In this document: positions 51,467-62,340 of the stretch, one piece after another | Numbering within the stretch: the stretch's first letter is position 1 | Layout: each line of letters begins with the position of its first letter | Assembly: GCF_035594125.1 (NCBI RefSeq) | Contig: NC_087155.1 | Span: forward strand, 5,040,192-5,104,191 | Source: Scylla paramamosain | Lineage: Eukaryota; Arthropoda; Malacostraca; Decapoda; Portunidae | Direction: 5' to 3' | DNA: 64,000 nucleotides | Notes under the pieces: model-generated | Database searches by the model: none | Told to the model about the DNA's origin: nothing | What the model saw: only the letters and a program-made list of their open reading frames with translations | Translations under genes and position numbers: made by a program

Positions 51467-52471
51467 TATATCTTTGCAACCTTCTACTTTTCTTAGTTTG
51501 GGCATTCTTTCTAGTATCTCTTCTGCTGCTTGTTGTAATTTTAGTCTTATTTTTATGGATCTTGTTTTGCCTTCCATTTAAGGTCTCAGTTGAGTAACTT
51601 CCATTTCTTTGAATTTATTGTCTTCATCATTTAGTTTCTTCAACAAATCCTTCACTGTTTTTGTTTCTTCTTTATCTCTTTTCAGTTTGTATGTTATATT
51701 TTTCTTCTGTATTCCATAAACTATAACACTTTTCTTCTTTTCTGCTGCACCCTTTACCAGATCTTCATTGTTTTTCAGTGCCTTCACCACTTCCTTTTCT
51801 ACATTTTTATTTTTTTCTTTCAGTTGTTTTTCAACTATTTCCTTCAAGTCAACATTTGCTTTATCATTTTTTTATTTTCCAGCCTTTCATTTCATTCATG
51901 ACTCCCTCTCTCCCCTTCTTCTCACCCTTCACTAGTTCTGCTTTCAAATCTTTATATTCTTTCATCACTTCTATGTTGCTTTGTAATTCCTCATTTGATG
52001 GATTTAATGAAAATAAGAGTGAGAGAACAGCACATAACAATGTCCTGTTCTCTCACTCTCATTTCTTCCAGTTCAGCTTTCAGTTTAAATATTTCACCAT
52101 CTTCTCCAAGATTCTTCTTCAGTTTGTCCTGAAGGGTTTTTACCATTCGCAACACTACTTCCATCTCCTTTTTCTGCTATTCTGCATCACTTTCCACTTT
52201 CCTTAGTCTCATTTTCAGACCTTAGTCTCATTTTCAGAAACCCTATCTCACTTTCATATTGATCATTTTCATTAAATCCATCAAAATTAATTTCACTTCT
52301 GCTGGAGTCTGATAATAAGTTGGCCATCTTTGTTTTAAAACTTGGGCCCAGTAGGCTGGAGCCCTGAAAACTACATCACTGTTTCCTCACCTATAGGACC
52401 ACACTTACTTACTCAGACCCTACAAACCACATCTCTAGATATTCCTGATGTTGTCCTCTTTCAGATCCAGG

Positions 52472-52474
<3 letters not shown>

Positions 52475-52558
<84 letters not shown>
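52475..52558. repeat. (GT)n microsatellite
   Basis: About 42 GT units, directly visible. The flanks 52351-52474 and 52559-52700 hold nothing recognised. Confidence 0.97.
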
Positions 52559-52561
<3 letters not shown>

Positions 52562-52699
52562 AAGGTATATGTAGTATTGTGTGAAAGAAGAGAATTGTCT
52601 TTATAGGGCAGGTTGTGACTGTCCCCTTGTGTTATAGGACAAAATGAAATGTTCAGGGAGGTCATAGCTGGGTCATAGACAAGTTCACATCATCTTCTG

Positions 52700-54478
52700 G
52701 TTGTGTTTGTGAGACTTCTTATCATTTTGGCAGATATCTACTGCTTCCTCCTGGCCCCTGGATTTCAAGGTGGAGATTTGTTAAGAATGGGAACCATAAA
52801 AGCTGCTTCTGTAAAAATTCAACAAGTTTTATGCTCATGTTTTCCTTGTTTCCAAGAAGACAGGAAGATGGAGACTGGTGTTCAACCTGTCTTTATTAAA
52901 CTGGTTTCGAGCCAAAACTTCCTTATACATGGAGACTGTGGCATCAGTCCTGGTGTTGATGGCTGAAGGGGATTAAATTATTTCTCTAGACTTAAAGGAA
53001 TCTTACTTTCATGTTCCTATTCATCTTCTGTCTTGCAAGTACCTGTGATTTGTGTAGCAAGGTAGGGTTTTTCAGTTTTGAGCTCAAGGTATTGACCTTG
53101 TTCTGTAGATACATGGTGATGGCACAAGTATCAGTTTGCGAATACAAAATGGGGACTTGTGCTGGTATTTAGAAGACTGGTTAGTGTTGGGTTCAACTCT
53201 ACAGGCTTGCCTCAGAGCTGCCAGAATTCTCATTCATCTTTGTTCCTGGTTGGGGATTCAGATTAATCTAGGCAAGTCTGACTTAACTCCTAGTCAAACA
53301 AAACAATACTTGGAGATAGTGGTGGACTCAGAGACTCTGAGCCTGGGTTTTCTTCCACAAGATGAGTCAGTCATTTTCAGGTAGTGACAAAACAGTGTCT
53401 ATCCCAGAAAACCCCTCATGTCACTTTATGGTGGTCTCTTCTGGGTCATTTAGCTTCAAAGGAGAGGTTGGTACCAGGTAGATGTTTGAGGGTTCAGCCC
53501 CTTCAGTGGTGTCTGGAGAGTCACTGGAGGGCAGCCTCATATCCAGATTGGTGGCATATACCACCATCCTGTCAGTGTCTGGAGGATCTGGAGTCATGGT
53601 TAGATTCAGTGTATCTCATGGTGCTTGCCCCATTTGTAATGGCCCCTTCAGAATAAATCTGTTCTCAGATGCTTCACTTCACAGGTGGGATACTCATCTG
53701 GGGAATGCATTGGTGTTTGAGATGTGGAGTCCCATGGAGAGAACATTATATATCAATCAGCTGAAACTTTTGGCTACTTTCCATGCCCTTCAGTCTCTTC
53801 ATCAAAAGCTGTCAGGTTCAGTGGTCTCCTTGATGTTAGACTACTTGACAGTGATAACTTATTTAAGAAATTCAAGTAGGAGTGGTTTCAAGTTTCAGAT
53901 ATTATGAGAGAGAATCTACAGAAGTACAAGAAAACCCTCTCTCTCTTCACCCCAAGTTTGTGCTGGGGTGTCACACTACAGTGACAGATTTCCTCAGTTG
54001 CAAGTGTGTGGATTCAGATTGGACTCTGCATCCAATAGTTTGCAAGATCTTAAGAGTGTGAAGGTCTTCCTATCAGAATCTCTTCACAATGGCCTACACC
54101 ATTGTCTGTCATTCTGTATGTTTTCTCTGCTAGATCTGACTGCACGGAGAGAAGATGTATTCTTCCAGTGTGAAGGCTTAGACCTGTATGCCTTTCCCCC
54201 TTTGTTCTTCTTTAATTTAGTGCTTATTTGAGTCAGAGAGGTGCAATGTGTTTGCATGATCCCATATATTGCTTCAAAGTGACCAGAAGTGGACTGATAC
54301 TCTCTATTACTGAGGCTTCTTGTGGACATGCCGCAAGTTCTGTCTTGGTGGGAGTCCATCCTTCATTAACCACATTTTCATTGATTCCAACAGTCTCCAG
54401 GCTCTCTCCACCTTCAAACATAGAGGCTCTCCAGTGTATTTTCTCAGCAAGAAGGTTTTCACGTAAGGCTGCCAAAAT
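52700..54478 (+). mobile_element. DIRS-like RT/RNase H relic
   Basis: Broken + strand frames between 53136 and 53907 carry a DIRS-like RT end: WYLEDWLVLGSTLQACLRA (the catalytic YxDD reads YLED), INLGKSDLTPSQTKQYL, a GHLASKERLVPGRCLRVQ block, then RNase H-like NLFSDASLHRWDTHLG and QLKLLATFHALQSLHQKLS with LMLDYLTVITYLR. This order is the usual one for DIRS/YR retrotransposons. The parts 52700-53100 and 53910-54478 are too decayed to assign. No recombinase was recognised for this copy. Confidence 0.65.
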
Positions 54479-54787
54479 TTAAAAAGTACATGAGACTTAC
54501 CGTAGGTCAGTTGAAGTATGCTTGTTATTTTACAAAGCAAATCACCTCTGCTGGGGGAGCTTTCACATGAGATGAGCTGCACTGTGCCACAATACCAGAC
54601 TTTAAAGACTATGATCACCCTCATGACATGAAATTTAGGCTCGTAATGACCATAATAAAATGTCAAAAAGAAAGAAAAAGGAGGGAGAGGAGGGCATGTG
54701 AAAGCTCCACCCAGCAAAGGTGATTTGTTTTGTAAAATTACAAGCATGCTTCAACTGACCTATGGTAAGTCTTGTATACTTTTTAAA
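54479..54787. mobile_element. 310-bp foldback unit related to DIRS termini
   Basis: The left arm (54479-54560: tttaaaaagtac...cttaccgtaggtcagttgaa...tgctgggggagctttcacatg) is matched in reverse complement by the right arm (54697-54787) with few mismatches over about 85-90 bp, around an unpaired centre of about 135 bp. The left-arm stretch aatcacctctgctggg...catgagatgagctgcactg resembles the terminal repeat of the adjacent DIRS element (59305-59362, reverse complement). It may be a non-autonomous DIRS derivative or fused termini. Confidence 0.7.
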
Positions 54788-55194
54788 CTTTATGTCATCA
54801 AATCCTCTCTGCTGTGGTGAGTATTCCCATGAGATTTTGAACCCATGTGGGTGTTGTACCTGAATGTAACTATTTGATTTGTACCTCTGCCACCAGAACA
54901 CATGTATTGTTGAAAAGAAACATGAAAGAGCAAAGAAAGCATTCATTAATGGCATTTACATGAGTTGTACTGTGCCCAAGGAACATGGAAATATTGTATA
55001 AATGTTGAAAACCAATAATTATACTTAATAATTATACTCTACAAATAATTTCTTAAATACACCCTAATATGGCCCAAACCACATAACAAATAGAGGAACG
55101 CGCACAACTTGTATACATAAACCCCAGTCATCCAAGTAAGAGACATCAACAGTCAAGGTGAAGGACAACCTCCTGAAAAGGATCTAATCCCTTA

Positions 55195-56074
55195 ACAATT
55201 TGTCTATCATAAAATTTTGCAAATGTGGCCTCTCAAGCCTACCCAGCTTTCACCATGATACATTCAATAGGTATCACCAAAGCCTTCATCTTTGAAGCTG
55301 CTGCCAGTCTAATGCTGCCTGCTGTGAAAATAGAGATGTCAATCCCAGCCCTGCACAACATAACATTAATCCATCTTGCTATAGTATCCTTTGAGACAGG
55401 CTTGTGAAGTTTAACAAAACTCATGATTAACTTATTCACTGCCTTTGAGACATTGGCCCTGAGCATCTCTGTTCAAGTAATGTATGTGGACAGGGCCTCT
55501 CACACACAGAGTCTAGCATCCTTTGCATAAGCCTTAAAAATAACACTTTAAATATTAAAGCTAAGACTGCATTGTTTAATGTTGTCCCCCAACTGAATGG
55601 AGATAGAAGATTCTTCGATGTGAAGCCCATTAAGCAAAAGAAAGTGAATTGTTTGTATTCTGGCTACCTGAGTCAGTGCCATCAACGTAACTAGCTTGCG
55701 TGTGAGTTTCTTTAAAGAGAGTGTAGTCAAGGGGTACATAGAACTAAGTGTGTGAAGTACTGGTTGGACATCCCACATCTTGGTGTACTGAAGCTTGGGA
55801 GGCCATAGATTGAACACCCCCTTAAGAATCTGTTCATGAGGGGATGGCTACCCACTGGGAATCCATTTACCACTATGCCCAATGATGACAATGCACCTCT
55901 CGCTGTGTTGATAGAATTATAACCCACACCCCTGTGGAAAGTAAAGGTCAGGAAGTTTATAATGTTTGGCACAGTGGTATTAAGGGGATTGATGTCCCCT
56001 CGACAACAAAATTGTGACCATCCCTGAAGATGTGGTTGGTACTGTTTTTCTGTACCTGGCTTCCAGGATGACAT
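55195..56074 (-). pseudogene. Tyrosine recombinase of the DIRS element
   Basis: The N-terminal SAM-like part is SWKPGTEKQYQPHLQGWSQF...INTARGALSSLGIVV (56074-55727). The catalytic part in other frames has a WDVQPVLHTLSSMYPLTTLS block and ALTQVARIQTIHFL (first catalytic Arg, 55690-55660). It continues with FTAGSIRLAAASKMKA near 55320-55280 and ATFAKFY near 55225 (catalytic Tyr). The usual TAHSTR histidine is Gly here (TAGSIR), so the H-x-x-R motif is damaged. Two frameshifts separate the parts. Confidence 0.85.
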
Positions 56075-56889
56075 GATGATATCTGCACCTTCCTTCTGTA
56101 TGTCTTGCTTTCAAAGGGACTCCCGGACAGAAGGCATGCCATCAACTGAGTGTGCCTCATGAGGAGGCGCCCTTCTGGTAAGGACGGGTGATTCATGACG
56201 TCCTTCCACTTCTTGATCAGCCTGGGGTGATCGATCAGCATGCCGAGCAGCATACCCATCCATGGCTGCGACTTCCAAATCAGAACCATTATCCATCCCT
56301 TTGCCTGTTCTGCCTGCATTTTCTGCAAGCACCTCAAGATCAATAAGAAAGGTGGGGAAAGATAAGGAAGTGCAAACTTTGTCCAGTTGAGAGAGAAAGC
56401 ATCAAAGTAAGCTGCTTCTGGGTTGGGTTTCCAGGAGCAGAAGTAGGAAGCAAAGAGACCAATAGAAGGGGTGCTAAAGACATCACAGATCAGCCTAAAA
56501 ATATGGACATCCAGTTTCCATTCATGCCAGCTGTTAACGTTACAGTAAGCTACATCCGCCATTAAGTTGTCTTTGCCTGGAACATGAGAACAGGTCACCC
56601 AAGCATTGTTCACCGCACACCAGTAAAATATTAAAGTGGAGATGTCATTACAGAGTAGTGACCTGGTACCACCCATTTCACTGATATGGGTTACAGCAGT
56701 AGTGTTGTCACAAAAGACTTTAATGTGTTTTCCCCTTAACTCCTGGCTAAAAGTTTGAAAAGTAAACAAAATTGCTTTAAGCTCCAGCACATTAATATGT
56801 ATAAGACTCTCCTCCAAAGACCAACTACCACCTGTAGACTGATGGTTAAGGTTACCATCCCAGCCGACTGTGGAGGCATCTGTGAACAA
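55957..56889 (-). CDS. RNase H-like domain of the DIRS polyprotein
   Basis: A 310-codon frame begins MFTDASTVGWDGNL. It has the DIRS-type RNase H motifs: FTDAS (first Asp), HINVLELKAI (Glu), FCDNTTAVTHI (Asp) and HVPGKDNLMAD (last Asp). It continues with a linker containing GLFASYFCSWKPNPEA, a pattern typical of DIRS elements between RNase H and recombinase. The recombinase frame overlaps the end of this one. Confidence 0.82.
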   Translation of the reverse strand: MFTDASTVGWDGNLNHQSTGGSWSLEESLIHINVLELKAILFTFQTFSQELRGKHIKVFCDNTTAVTHISEMGGTRSLLCNDISTLIFYWCAVNNAWVTCSHVPGKDNLMADVAYCNVNSWHEWKLDVHIFRLICDVFSTPSIGLFASYFCSWKPNPEAAYFDAFSLNWTKFALPYLSPPFLLILRCLQKMQAEQAKGWIMVLIWKSQPWMGMLLGMLIDHPRLIKKWKDVMNHPSLPEGRLLMRHTQLMACLLSGSPFESKTYRRKVQISSCHPGSQVQKNSTNHIFRDGHNFVVEGTSIPLIPLCQTL

Positions 56890-57062
56890 TTCAATGTCTG
56901 CAGCTGACAGAAAAATGTCCTTGTCCTGAATAGCGGCATTAGAGCACCACCATTAGATCTCTGTCTTCATTTCCTCCGAAATGGTCATCCTAGCATCAAA
57001 GTTACCCTGTTTTTTGCTTTAATGCAATGATTTTGGCTCCTTCGAGTTTCCTGTAGTGAATT

Positions 57063-57473
57063 TTACCGAGTACAACCGCTGGAGTGGCAGCAAGCTCTAT
57101 GTTCGGGCAGGGAAATTTTCATGCTGTTAGTGTCAATAATGTTGCCCAGATATTCAATCCGTTTAGTTGGAACCAGAACTGACCTGCTCTCATTGATACA
57201 GAAGCCCAATTTCCTCAAGAGAGCAATAGTATCATGCACACCCGCAAGGCAACCAGACATTGAACTACTGCAGATAAAGGAGTCATCAATGAAACTGGTG
57301 ATTGTGTGACCCTTATTCCTCAGAGAAGAGTAAACTGGCTTCATGAGCTTGTTGAAGATCCTAAGGCCTTCTGATACCCCATTTGGGAGACAAGTGAACT
57401 GATAAGTTACGCCTTGCCAACTGAAACACAAACTTTTGTTGTTGTTCAGCAATCTTAATAAAATAGTGGGCAT
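57063..57473 (-). pseudogene. Reverse transcriptase palm of the DIRS element
   Basis: The frame has FSWQGVTYQFTCLPNGVSEG, RIFNKLMKPVYSSLR, the catalytic ITSFIDDSFICSSS and INESRSVLVPTKRIEYLG. The FIDD motif fits the RT of tyrosine-recombinase retrotransposons. The RT N-terminus lies upstream in the 57743-58306 frame, and the thumb continues to about 56890 in another frame. Confidence 0.82.
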
Positions 57474-57742
57474 GTCTCAAGTCCACAGAAACAAGAAAGT
57501 CACCTGCATTAATAAATCTGATGGCTTGTTCAAAATTCTCTATCTTAAAATGTTTGTATGGGATGAGAATTTAGTTTTTCTAAGTTTAGAACCATCCTAT
57601 ATTCCCCATTCGTTTTCTTCCTCAGAAAAATGGGGGAGATAATTTACTCTTTCAGCTTATGCATAACTTTAATGATCCTAAGTGCTAGCAATTTATTCAT
57701 CTCCCCATTAATAATGTCTTGCCCTACTTTATTGAAACTGTA

Positions 57743-58306
57743 CTATAGATTGCCAAGAAATAAATGTTTGATATCATCCACATTAACATCCAGATGGCAG
57801 TGCTCCACTATGTCCAAAATAACAGGGTCACTAGTAATGGAACACCACTCATGAGCAAAGTAGTGAAGCCTTCCACCCACAAAACATTCATTTACCTGAC
57901 TTACTGTCTGGGCTTGAAGATGCCCTGGCTCCTGGCATTTTTTGAGTATGTGTTGGGAAATGTAGAGGAAGATCGTTGACCATCCCTGAAGGCTGGCTTC
58001 TGAAGACCATAAGGCTGAGGCCCCAAAACCTCTTGACCTGCCACCAGGGAATTGCCACGTGGCGGGTAGCTTCTTGGATGTAATTGCATTCTTAAGCTTC
58101 ACGGATTCCTCCATCTGCTTCACAGACTGGGAGATGTCATCACCAGAGAGGAACCTAGTCATCGGTACCTTCTCTGTACAAAGATGCGTAAATTTGTGAT
58201 TAATTTCACGTTTCATAATGTAACGTCTTGCTAAATTATTCCTAAAGTTGCCACAGCCCAACAAGGCCATGCCTACTTCATGGGCCACCATGATGATTCT
58301 CATCAT
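57743..58306 (-). pseudogene. gag C-terminus and RT N-terminus of the DIRS element
   Basis: A 187-codon frame: the first half (LARRYIMKREINHKFTHLCT...FLSGDDISQSVKQMEES) resembles gag C-termini of DIRS elements. The second half (FVGGRLHYFAHEWCSITSD PVILDIVEHCH) is the conserved RT entry of this order. Residue patterns were compared from memory only. Confidence 0.72.
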
Positions 58307-58412
58307 GGGCCACTTTATCGAGGACTAACAGTGATTTAGTAATAATAGTTGCTGCCCTCAGGATATCCTTGTTAACCTCCTTCAAGTGGAAATCGGTCTT
58401 TTTAGCTTCCCC

Positions 58413-59036
58413 TTAACCACATCCAGAATCTGAGGGTTGCACTTCACTGGGGGTAAGGGCGGAACAATTGGAAGGTCTCTTAACAATCTTGTCCTCACAG
58501 ATAGACTTGTAGTCGTCCTCCTGCAGACCAATGTCAAACAGGAAGTTAACCATGTCTGCCACCTTACTGTCAATCTCGCCCGAAACAGTCTCGGGCTGGC
58601 CAAACACCTTAGCACTTAGCTGCAAGATACTATCACTTGGGCCCGGCACACAATCACCATCAACCTCACTACTGGCCTCTAAAAACCCCGAGAAACTAGC
58701 AGGGAAACCCAAGCGAGTCGGCCCATGAGAGGAGCAAGCACCATCATTAACCACTTGAGGCTGTGGAGGGGGAAAAGCAGCAGTCACCATTGGAAATCGT
58801 GGAGGGGGGGAAGGAGCCCGCCTGTCCGCATTTAACTGGTCAATCTCACCTTTCAACTGCCCCAGAGCGTCCAAAACCACATTCCACTGGGAAGGAGGGA
58901 CCGAAGCATGTGTAGCCGAGGGAAGAGGGCAGAAGGGGGTGTTAACTTCATCCGGAAGGCAAGGCCCATGAAGAGACAAGTGGTTGGCCACCCTCCCGTG
59001 GTAGTAAAAGAGGAGGCAGGAGGTAAAGAGGCCCAC
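58413..59036 (-). CDS. gag-like protein of the DIRS element
   Basis: The frame encodes a proline-rich region (RRAPSPPPRFP), then VDGDCVPGPSDSILQLSAKV and NFLFDIGLQEDDYKSICED. Its position upstream of RT, its length of about 200 residues and its composition fit a DIRS gag. Zinc knuckles were not seen. Its terminal part runs to the DIRS inverted repeat at 59323-59362. Confidence 0.6.
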   Translation of the reverse strand: MGLFTSCLLFYYHGRVANHLSLHGPCLPDEVNTPFCPLPSATHASVPPSQWNVVLDALGQLKGEIDQLNADRRAPSPPPRFPMVTAAFPPPQPQVVNDGACSSHGPTRLGFPASFSGFLEASSEVDGDCVPGPSDSILQLSAKVFGQPETVSGEIDSKVADMVNFLFDIGLQEDDYKSICEDKIVKRPSNCSALTPSEVQPSDSGCG

Positions 59037-59365
59037 TCTTCCCCCGAATCAGAGGACGACATGATAACAACCGCTGGCCTGCAAAAACAATAACAAGCCA
59101 TAAGCTCAATTGCTGGTAATTAACAGCACACATAATAGCCACTTGGACGGCTCAATCCGCTCCAAGCTTTGATAATGGATTGTAGGCATTGTACCTGAGT
59201 AAGAGGTGACGTGGCCTCGCTGAAAGAGACACTGCAGGACAAAACACCGCAGATCCCACTAACACGACCATCTAGTGTGGCGACGGGCAAGCAACTTCTG
59301 TAATGGCTCAGTGCAGCTCATCTCATGGGAATGCTCACCACAGCAGAGGGGATTTGATGATGTAA

Positions 59366-59799
59366 AATCATGGCCTACCTAGTCAGGTCCTCCTTTGCTG
59401 TACTATACCAGGCAAAATGGTCTGTCTTCCACAGTTGGTGTCATTCAAAGGATTGTGACTTACTGACTTATGCCATGCCTCTGTGACAGATTTGGCAAAT
59501 TATTATTAAAAAAAAAAAATGAAAAATTATCCTTATCACCTATCAGGGATTATTGATCAGCTTTCCCTCTTGTGTTGTATCAAGCAGACCTGGATATCTC
59601 AAGAGATAAGGATCTATCTGTCTTGCTAAAAGATTTGTCTTTATCATGTCCTTCCTCTTCAGGTTCCTGGCTGGGATTTGTCTTTGGTTTTGCAATCATT
59701 GTTGGAGCTAACATAATTATGAGCCCTTTTATTTGACGTCTACAAAGGTAGATTACATCTTAAATAAGGGTAAAAAGTCAGCAAACTCACCCAGGTAGT
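59366..59799. other. Unassigned sequence between DIRS and I-type elements
   Basis: No recognisable gene or repeat. Confidence 0.4.
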
Positions 59800-60915
59800 A
59801 GGTATAAGTCAGCTTATTACAACGACAAGCAAGTTAAAGAATGGAACACATTGCTAAGGAAAGCACAGAGTCGATGGAGTAAAAATCCATGTGATATCCA
59901 GAGTAGGACAACTATGATTCAAATTGCTGAATGTATGACAAGTGAGACAACAAGCACGCACAAGGTACTGCAATAATTTCCTAGAGAGCATATCTAAGAC
60001 AAAGAATTTAACAAGTCTATGAAGGGAGGTGAACAAAGTATGGGGGTTAAGGAGTACAACTATTGCCCATCCTAATCCAAAATCTAAACCCAATGAACTT
60101 GTGGGCTCATGCCTCCAGCATTGAGAGTTTGCCTGACGATACTCAAGATTGTCTGAGAATTTACCAGTCTGACAGAAGATGGTTGTTTAATGCACAGACT
60201 AAACTTTTTGATGATTCATGTGTACCAATTACTAAAGATGAACTCCTGCTTGCTATAAAAAAAAAGGGGGGGGGGGGCAGTCAACAGCCCCTGGACAAGA
60301 TGGGCTGACTTATGATATATTAAATTACCTTGTTGCCATGGAGAATAGTCCTTTATTAGATTTATTGAACATGTCTTATGAGAAAGGAAAGTTACCCAGT
60401 CAGTGGAAGGTTGGCCTCACCCATCCCATCCCCAAAGGTAATCAAGATTACAGGTCTATAACACTAACTTCTTGTATGTGTAAAATGATGGAAAGAATTG
60501 TGTTGAACAGGTTATTGTATAAACTAGGTGATCTTATGTCTAATAATTTATTTGGATTTATCAAACGCAAAAGCACAACGGATTGCGTTATCAGGTGCCT
60601 AAGTAGCTGGAACATTAATTGCAGTTTTTGTGGATTTAAAGGGTGCCTTCGATAAACAAGATGTTATTCTCGAAGAGCTGGCAAATAAGGGAATCAAAGG
60701 ACACTTACTCAGGTGGATTGAGGATTATTTACTCGGACTCAAAGCAAAAGTTTCTTTTCAGGCTTTGAATCTGCAGAGAAAAGTTTTGAGTTAGGCATCC
60801 CTCAAGGTGGTGTTTTAGGTCCTATACTTTTCAATATATTAATGGATCAGATAGAGAGACAAAGTTTTCCACATGTCACTCAAAAGTCTTGATTTATACA
60901 GATGACATCCTGTTA

Positions 60916-62340
60916 TAGCCCAGTCCCACAGAACTATGGATGAAATACAAATGAATCGAGTATGCCAATTTTGCTGGGTTCCAGCCATCCGTAAGCATCT
61001 GCAGAAAAAAATGCACTTTTTTTTCCGCAATACTGTGCGAATATGAACCGTATGAATTACACATGTATTGAGAATGTGTCGCTGATATATTACGAACAAA
61101 AGTGGAAAGCACTGCAGAAGCCGTCCAGAGATGAAAATAATGTCATATCAAGCCGGATGTATTGCGAATATTGGGGGTATAAACGGATACAATGCAGAAA
61201 AATAGCGTATTTTTTGCGTATGTATTGCGAAAACAGAGAGGACGCATTGCAAACAAAGCGAAAAAATAGCAAACGCGTCGCGGAAACATGGATGATGTAG
61301 AGAGAATGTATCCCGGAGATAGCGGATGCACTGTGCATGTGCGGCGTTTAGGTTGCAAAGGTTAAAACAGGGCGGGCACTCCGTTTCTAACCAGTACGCC
61401 AGCCAACTTGGAAAGAGGAAGATATCCACCCAACCTCTCAAGATGCCACAGAAGAAGCCAACCGAGATGTCCCAGAAGTCCAAGCTCCAAGTTTGCTCTG
61501 TAGTTGGTGCTTGGCCTGGTGAGTCTTGGAGTTAGCCTGTTTAGCAATTCATCAAACATGGCTGGGGACATCCTCATAAAGTTCTGGAAGGAACTTGGAT
61601 CCTCATTTCGCAGCTCCACCATCAGCTTATCGTAAATCCCCAGCTCCAGTCTTCTACCAATCCAGGGTCTGACCCAGACTGATCTTGACCGTCTTTTTCG
61701 TCTTTCTTCTTTCCTGGAGCACTTGCAAGAGTTGTGCAACTTGACTGTTATGTTGTTGGGTGAAAGCAACAATCAGACAGCATCTTTGAGAGTCCATGGT
61801 ATATAGGTGTATACTCCTCCAGAACCAGATGACAATTGACGTGAGTCCAGTTCTGGCTCACTTTATATACAATCTTGGGTTACTGTTATCCAATCGCTAT
61901 TGGTCCACAAATTATACGCTATGTTTTCGGAATGCATTCTTATAATTCGTAGTATGGATGTGCTAGGTACGCTAAACATTCGGTATACATACGAGTACAC
62001 AATACATACGCTCCCATTCCGCTACCAACACACAATTACCTGTGAGTTGCGGATAAAGGCCGAACACAGTGTATAACAGTGGATGTATTGCGTATGAATT
62101 GTGTATGTATTGTGTATGTATTGCAAATATATTACGAATCCCATCCGCAACCAAAATTTTGTGCAGTTTAAAAATCTGGGAGCAGAAGAAACACCCAGTG
62201 CAGATGCATTGGGAACATGTGTGGAGGTTGGGCAATTGATTTCAGGATAAATAACAAATACTGAGTATGTTTGGCGAATGCCTACCAATTTTGTGCGTAA
62301 TTCAGTTGTAATTCACCTGCAAGGCCTGTGGGACCGGGCT
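60916..62340 (-). mobile_element. PIF/Harbinger-type DNA transposon derivative (1425 bp)
   Basis: It is inserted in the RT codons LL-Q-C of the I-type relic. TTA at 60913-60915 recurs at 62341-62343 after the element, and deleting the element plus one TTA restores ATCCTG-TTA-CAATGC, the codon order of the intact relative. The termini are inverted repeats: tagcccagtcccacag at left and ctgtgggaccgggct at right. The minus strand encodes a Harbinger transposase fragment (61362-61772). TTA duplication and transposase type agree. Confidence 0.9.
61362..61772 (-). pseudogene. PIF/Harbinger transposase N-terminal fragment
   Basis: A 136-codon frame: RSVWVRPWIGRRLELGIYDK, LMVELRNEDPSSFQNFMRMS and PAMFDELLNRLTPRLTRPST match the N-terminal helical region of PIF/Harbinger (HARBI1-like) transposases. 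From about residue 95 on, where these proteins have their GLKLAITLRYLATG block, the sequence departs, and the DDE domain is absent. The element is an internal deletion derivative needing transposase from elsewhere. Confidence 0.85.

Larger units (their letters stand above)
42800..52350 (-). mobile_element. Minus-strand CR1/L2-like retrotransposon split by two later insertions
   Basis: Host pieces are 52327-51467 (ORF1 start MANLLSDSSRSEINFDGF, then KKKSVIVYGIQKKN near 51720), 50411-49200 (ORF1 end and endonuclease, including NDHVMIEIEI near 49570) and 43568-43000 (RT start: ESKATGPDGTSGFILKEC and EWKRADIVPVYKNG at 43321-43085, then a PLNYKPVSMTSIVFKIYE stretch to about 43020). The order matches the related elements at 5218-7705 and 20740-23960. 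Insertions are the I-type element 43569-49199 and the TIR element 50412-51466. The RT 3' part is missing; copy B starts nearby. A local duplication (ctttactagtcctgtctctt) lies at 49986-50090. Confidence 0.75.
54792..59365 (-). mobile_element. DIRS-like tyrosine-recombinase retrotransposon with inverted terminal repeats
   Basis: Reading on the minus strand from 59365: gag, RT, RNase H, tyrosine recombinase. The ends are inverted repeats of about 42 bp: tcatcaaatcctctctgctg tggtgagtattcccatgaga at 54795-54833 matches the reverse complement of 59323-59362 with about three differences. Gene order and recombinase identify the DIRS order. Frames are broken in several places, so it is not active. 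Confidence 0.87.
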
